Assembly: GCA_019873655.1 (NCBI GenBank)
Contig: JAIOAU010000003.1
Coordinates: 150,304 to 214,303, forward strand
Reading direction: 5' to 3'
Source of the DNA: Chloroflexota bacterium
GTDB taxonomy: Bacteria; Chloroflexota; Anaerolineae; Anaerolineales; Villigracilaceae
Length of the DNA stretch: 64,000 bases
Part shown: positions 63,783 to 64,000 of the stretch, piece after piece
Position numbering within the stretch: position 1 is the first letter of the stretch
Layout of the letters: each line of letters begins with the position of its first letter
Position numbers and translations under genes: made by a program
The notes under the pieces: model-generated
Database searches by the model: none
What the model saw: the letters and a program-made list of their open reading frames with translations, nothing else
What the model was told of the DNA's origin: nothing

Positions 63783-64000
63783 AGGCAAAATGACAATGTA
63801 AAATGAAAAATTTTGAATTTTTAATTTTCATTTTGAGATTTTAATTTTGAATTTTGAATTTTTGCTATACTAAAGATTATGGGGAGAAAGATTGTGCAAG
63901 GTATTTTCTGTAAATTCAAGGTCAAGAGCATCCTCTGAAAGAAAAAGAACGAGCTACTTTGAACCCTTTGGTGGACTTGGGGCATCGCCTTCAAAGCGGA

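Larger units (their letters stand above)
63550..64000. other. AT-rich repeat tail, no confident gene
   Basis: This 450-base end of the window is low in GC and full of short repeats (CAAATCT, AAAATGCA, TTTTGAATTT, CCAACCA types). From 63914 a frame runs open to the window edge but lacks a convincing start. A leaderless 19-codon ORF at 63879 (TATACT at 63866-63871) stops at 63938. Neither can be called a gene; the true start of the next gene is probably outside. Confidence 0.5.

Noticed and set aside
63914..64000. Partial gene running off the window end
   Set aside because: The frame is open, but it has no convincing start, ribosome site or recognisable family in 29 codons.

Overview
The window is GC-rich, gene-dense bacterial chromosome. 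The gene content fits a Chloroflexota (Anaerolineae-like) organism, though no rRNA is present to prove it. Pointers are a Tad-type secretion cluster with no outer-membrane secretin, many lipoproteins with Thr/Pro-rich linkers behind a lipobox, clustered GT-C membrane glycosyltransferases, a TtuA/TtuB tRNA-thiolation pair typical of thermophiles, SelB, a full Tat system, and several genes starting at or next to TATAAT-like boxes with no Shine-Dalgarno sequence. No phage, CRISPR array, integrase or recognisable transposase was seen.

Layout. 1-3.3 kb: Lgt-like protein, folate genes folB/folE, long HPF and a ComF-type phosphoribosyltransferase. 3.3-9.1 kb (minus): tadC, tadB, tadA, a REC-CpaE fusion and cpaB, read from cpaB towards tadC. 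9.3-11 kb: a soluble NarL-type kinase/regulator pair. 11-17 kb (minus): four multi-membrane sugar transferases. 17-19 kb: a response regulator and a lipoprotein. 18.8-22.2 kb: aspS-asnS behind an Asn/Asp-codon leader peptide and alternative hairpins, a probable attenuator. 22.2-24.3 kb: a 6S-like RNA, a further highly structured transcribed-looking segment, and glnA. 24.4-29.3 kb (minus): DUF4160/DUF2442, YhhQ transporter, nitrilase-fold hydrolase, TtuA/TtuB, a PlsC-like acyltransferase and a frameshifted diacylglycerol-kinase-like gene. 29.3-32.9 kb: three complex-I/antiporter-like membrane proteins without redox subunits. 32.9-39.4 kb: coiled-coil protein, selB, SRAP protein, MFS transporter, LysM-M23 peptidase, tRNA-Val(CAC). 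39.5-41.1 kb (minus): tatABC.

41.1-51.8 kb is a sugar-use island: xylA, xylB, a 5'-truncated class II aldolase, a GH5 enzyme, a 988-residue GH38/57-like protein, a divergent GntR-HTH/class II aldolase fusion and a GH29 fucosidase. 51.8-59 kb: FMN-binding protein, DinB-like protein, M1 lipoprotein peptidase, a DUF1295-like membrane protein, M17 aminopeptidase and an MFS/spermidine-synthase fusion. 59-62.2 kb (minus): E1 alpha and beta of a 2-oxoacid-dehydrogenase-type complex followed by a hybrid protein with a lipoyl domain, an E1/E3-binding domain and, in place of the usual E2 catalytic domain, a NeuD/PglD-like left-handed beta-helix acyltransferase. The last 1.8 kb hold a lipoprotein gene whose base composition falls sharply and an AT-rich repeat tail.

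The strongest candidates for undescribed biology are (i) the E1-alpha/E1-beta/lipoyl-NeuD set, which suggests direct lipoamide-to-sugar acyl transfer, (ii) the Asn/Asp leader-peptide attenuator of aspS-asnS, and (iii) the GntR-aldolase fusion, which keeps its aldolase active-site residues.
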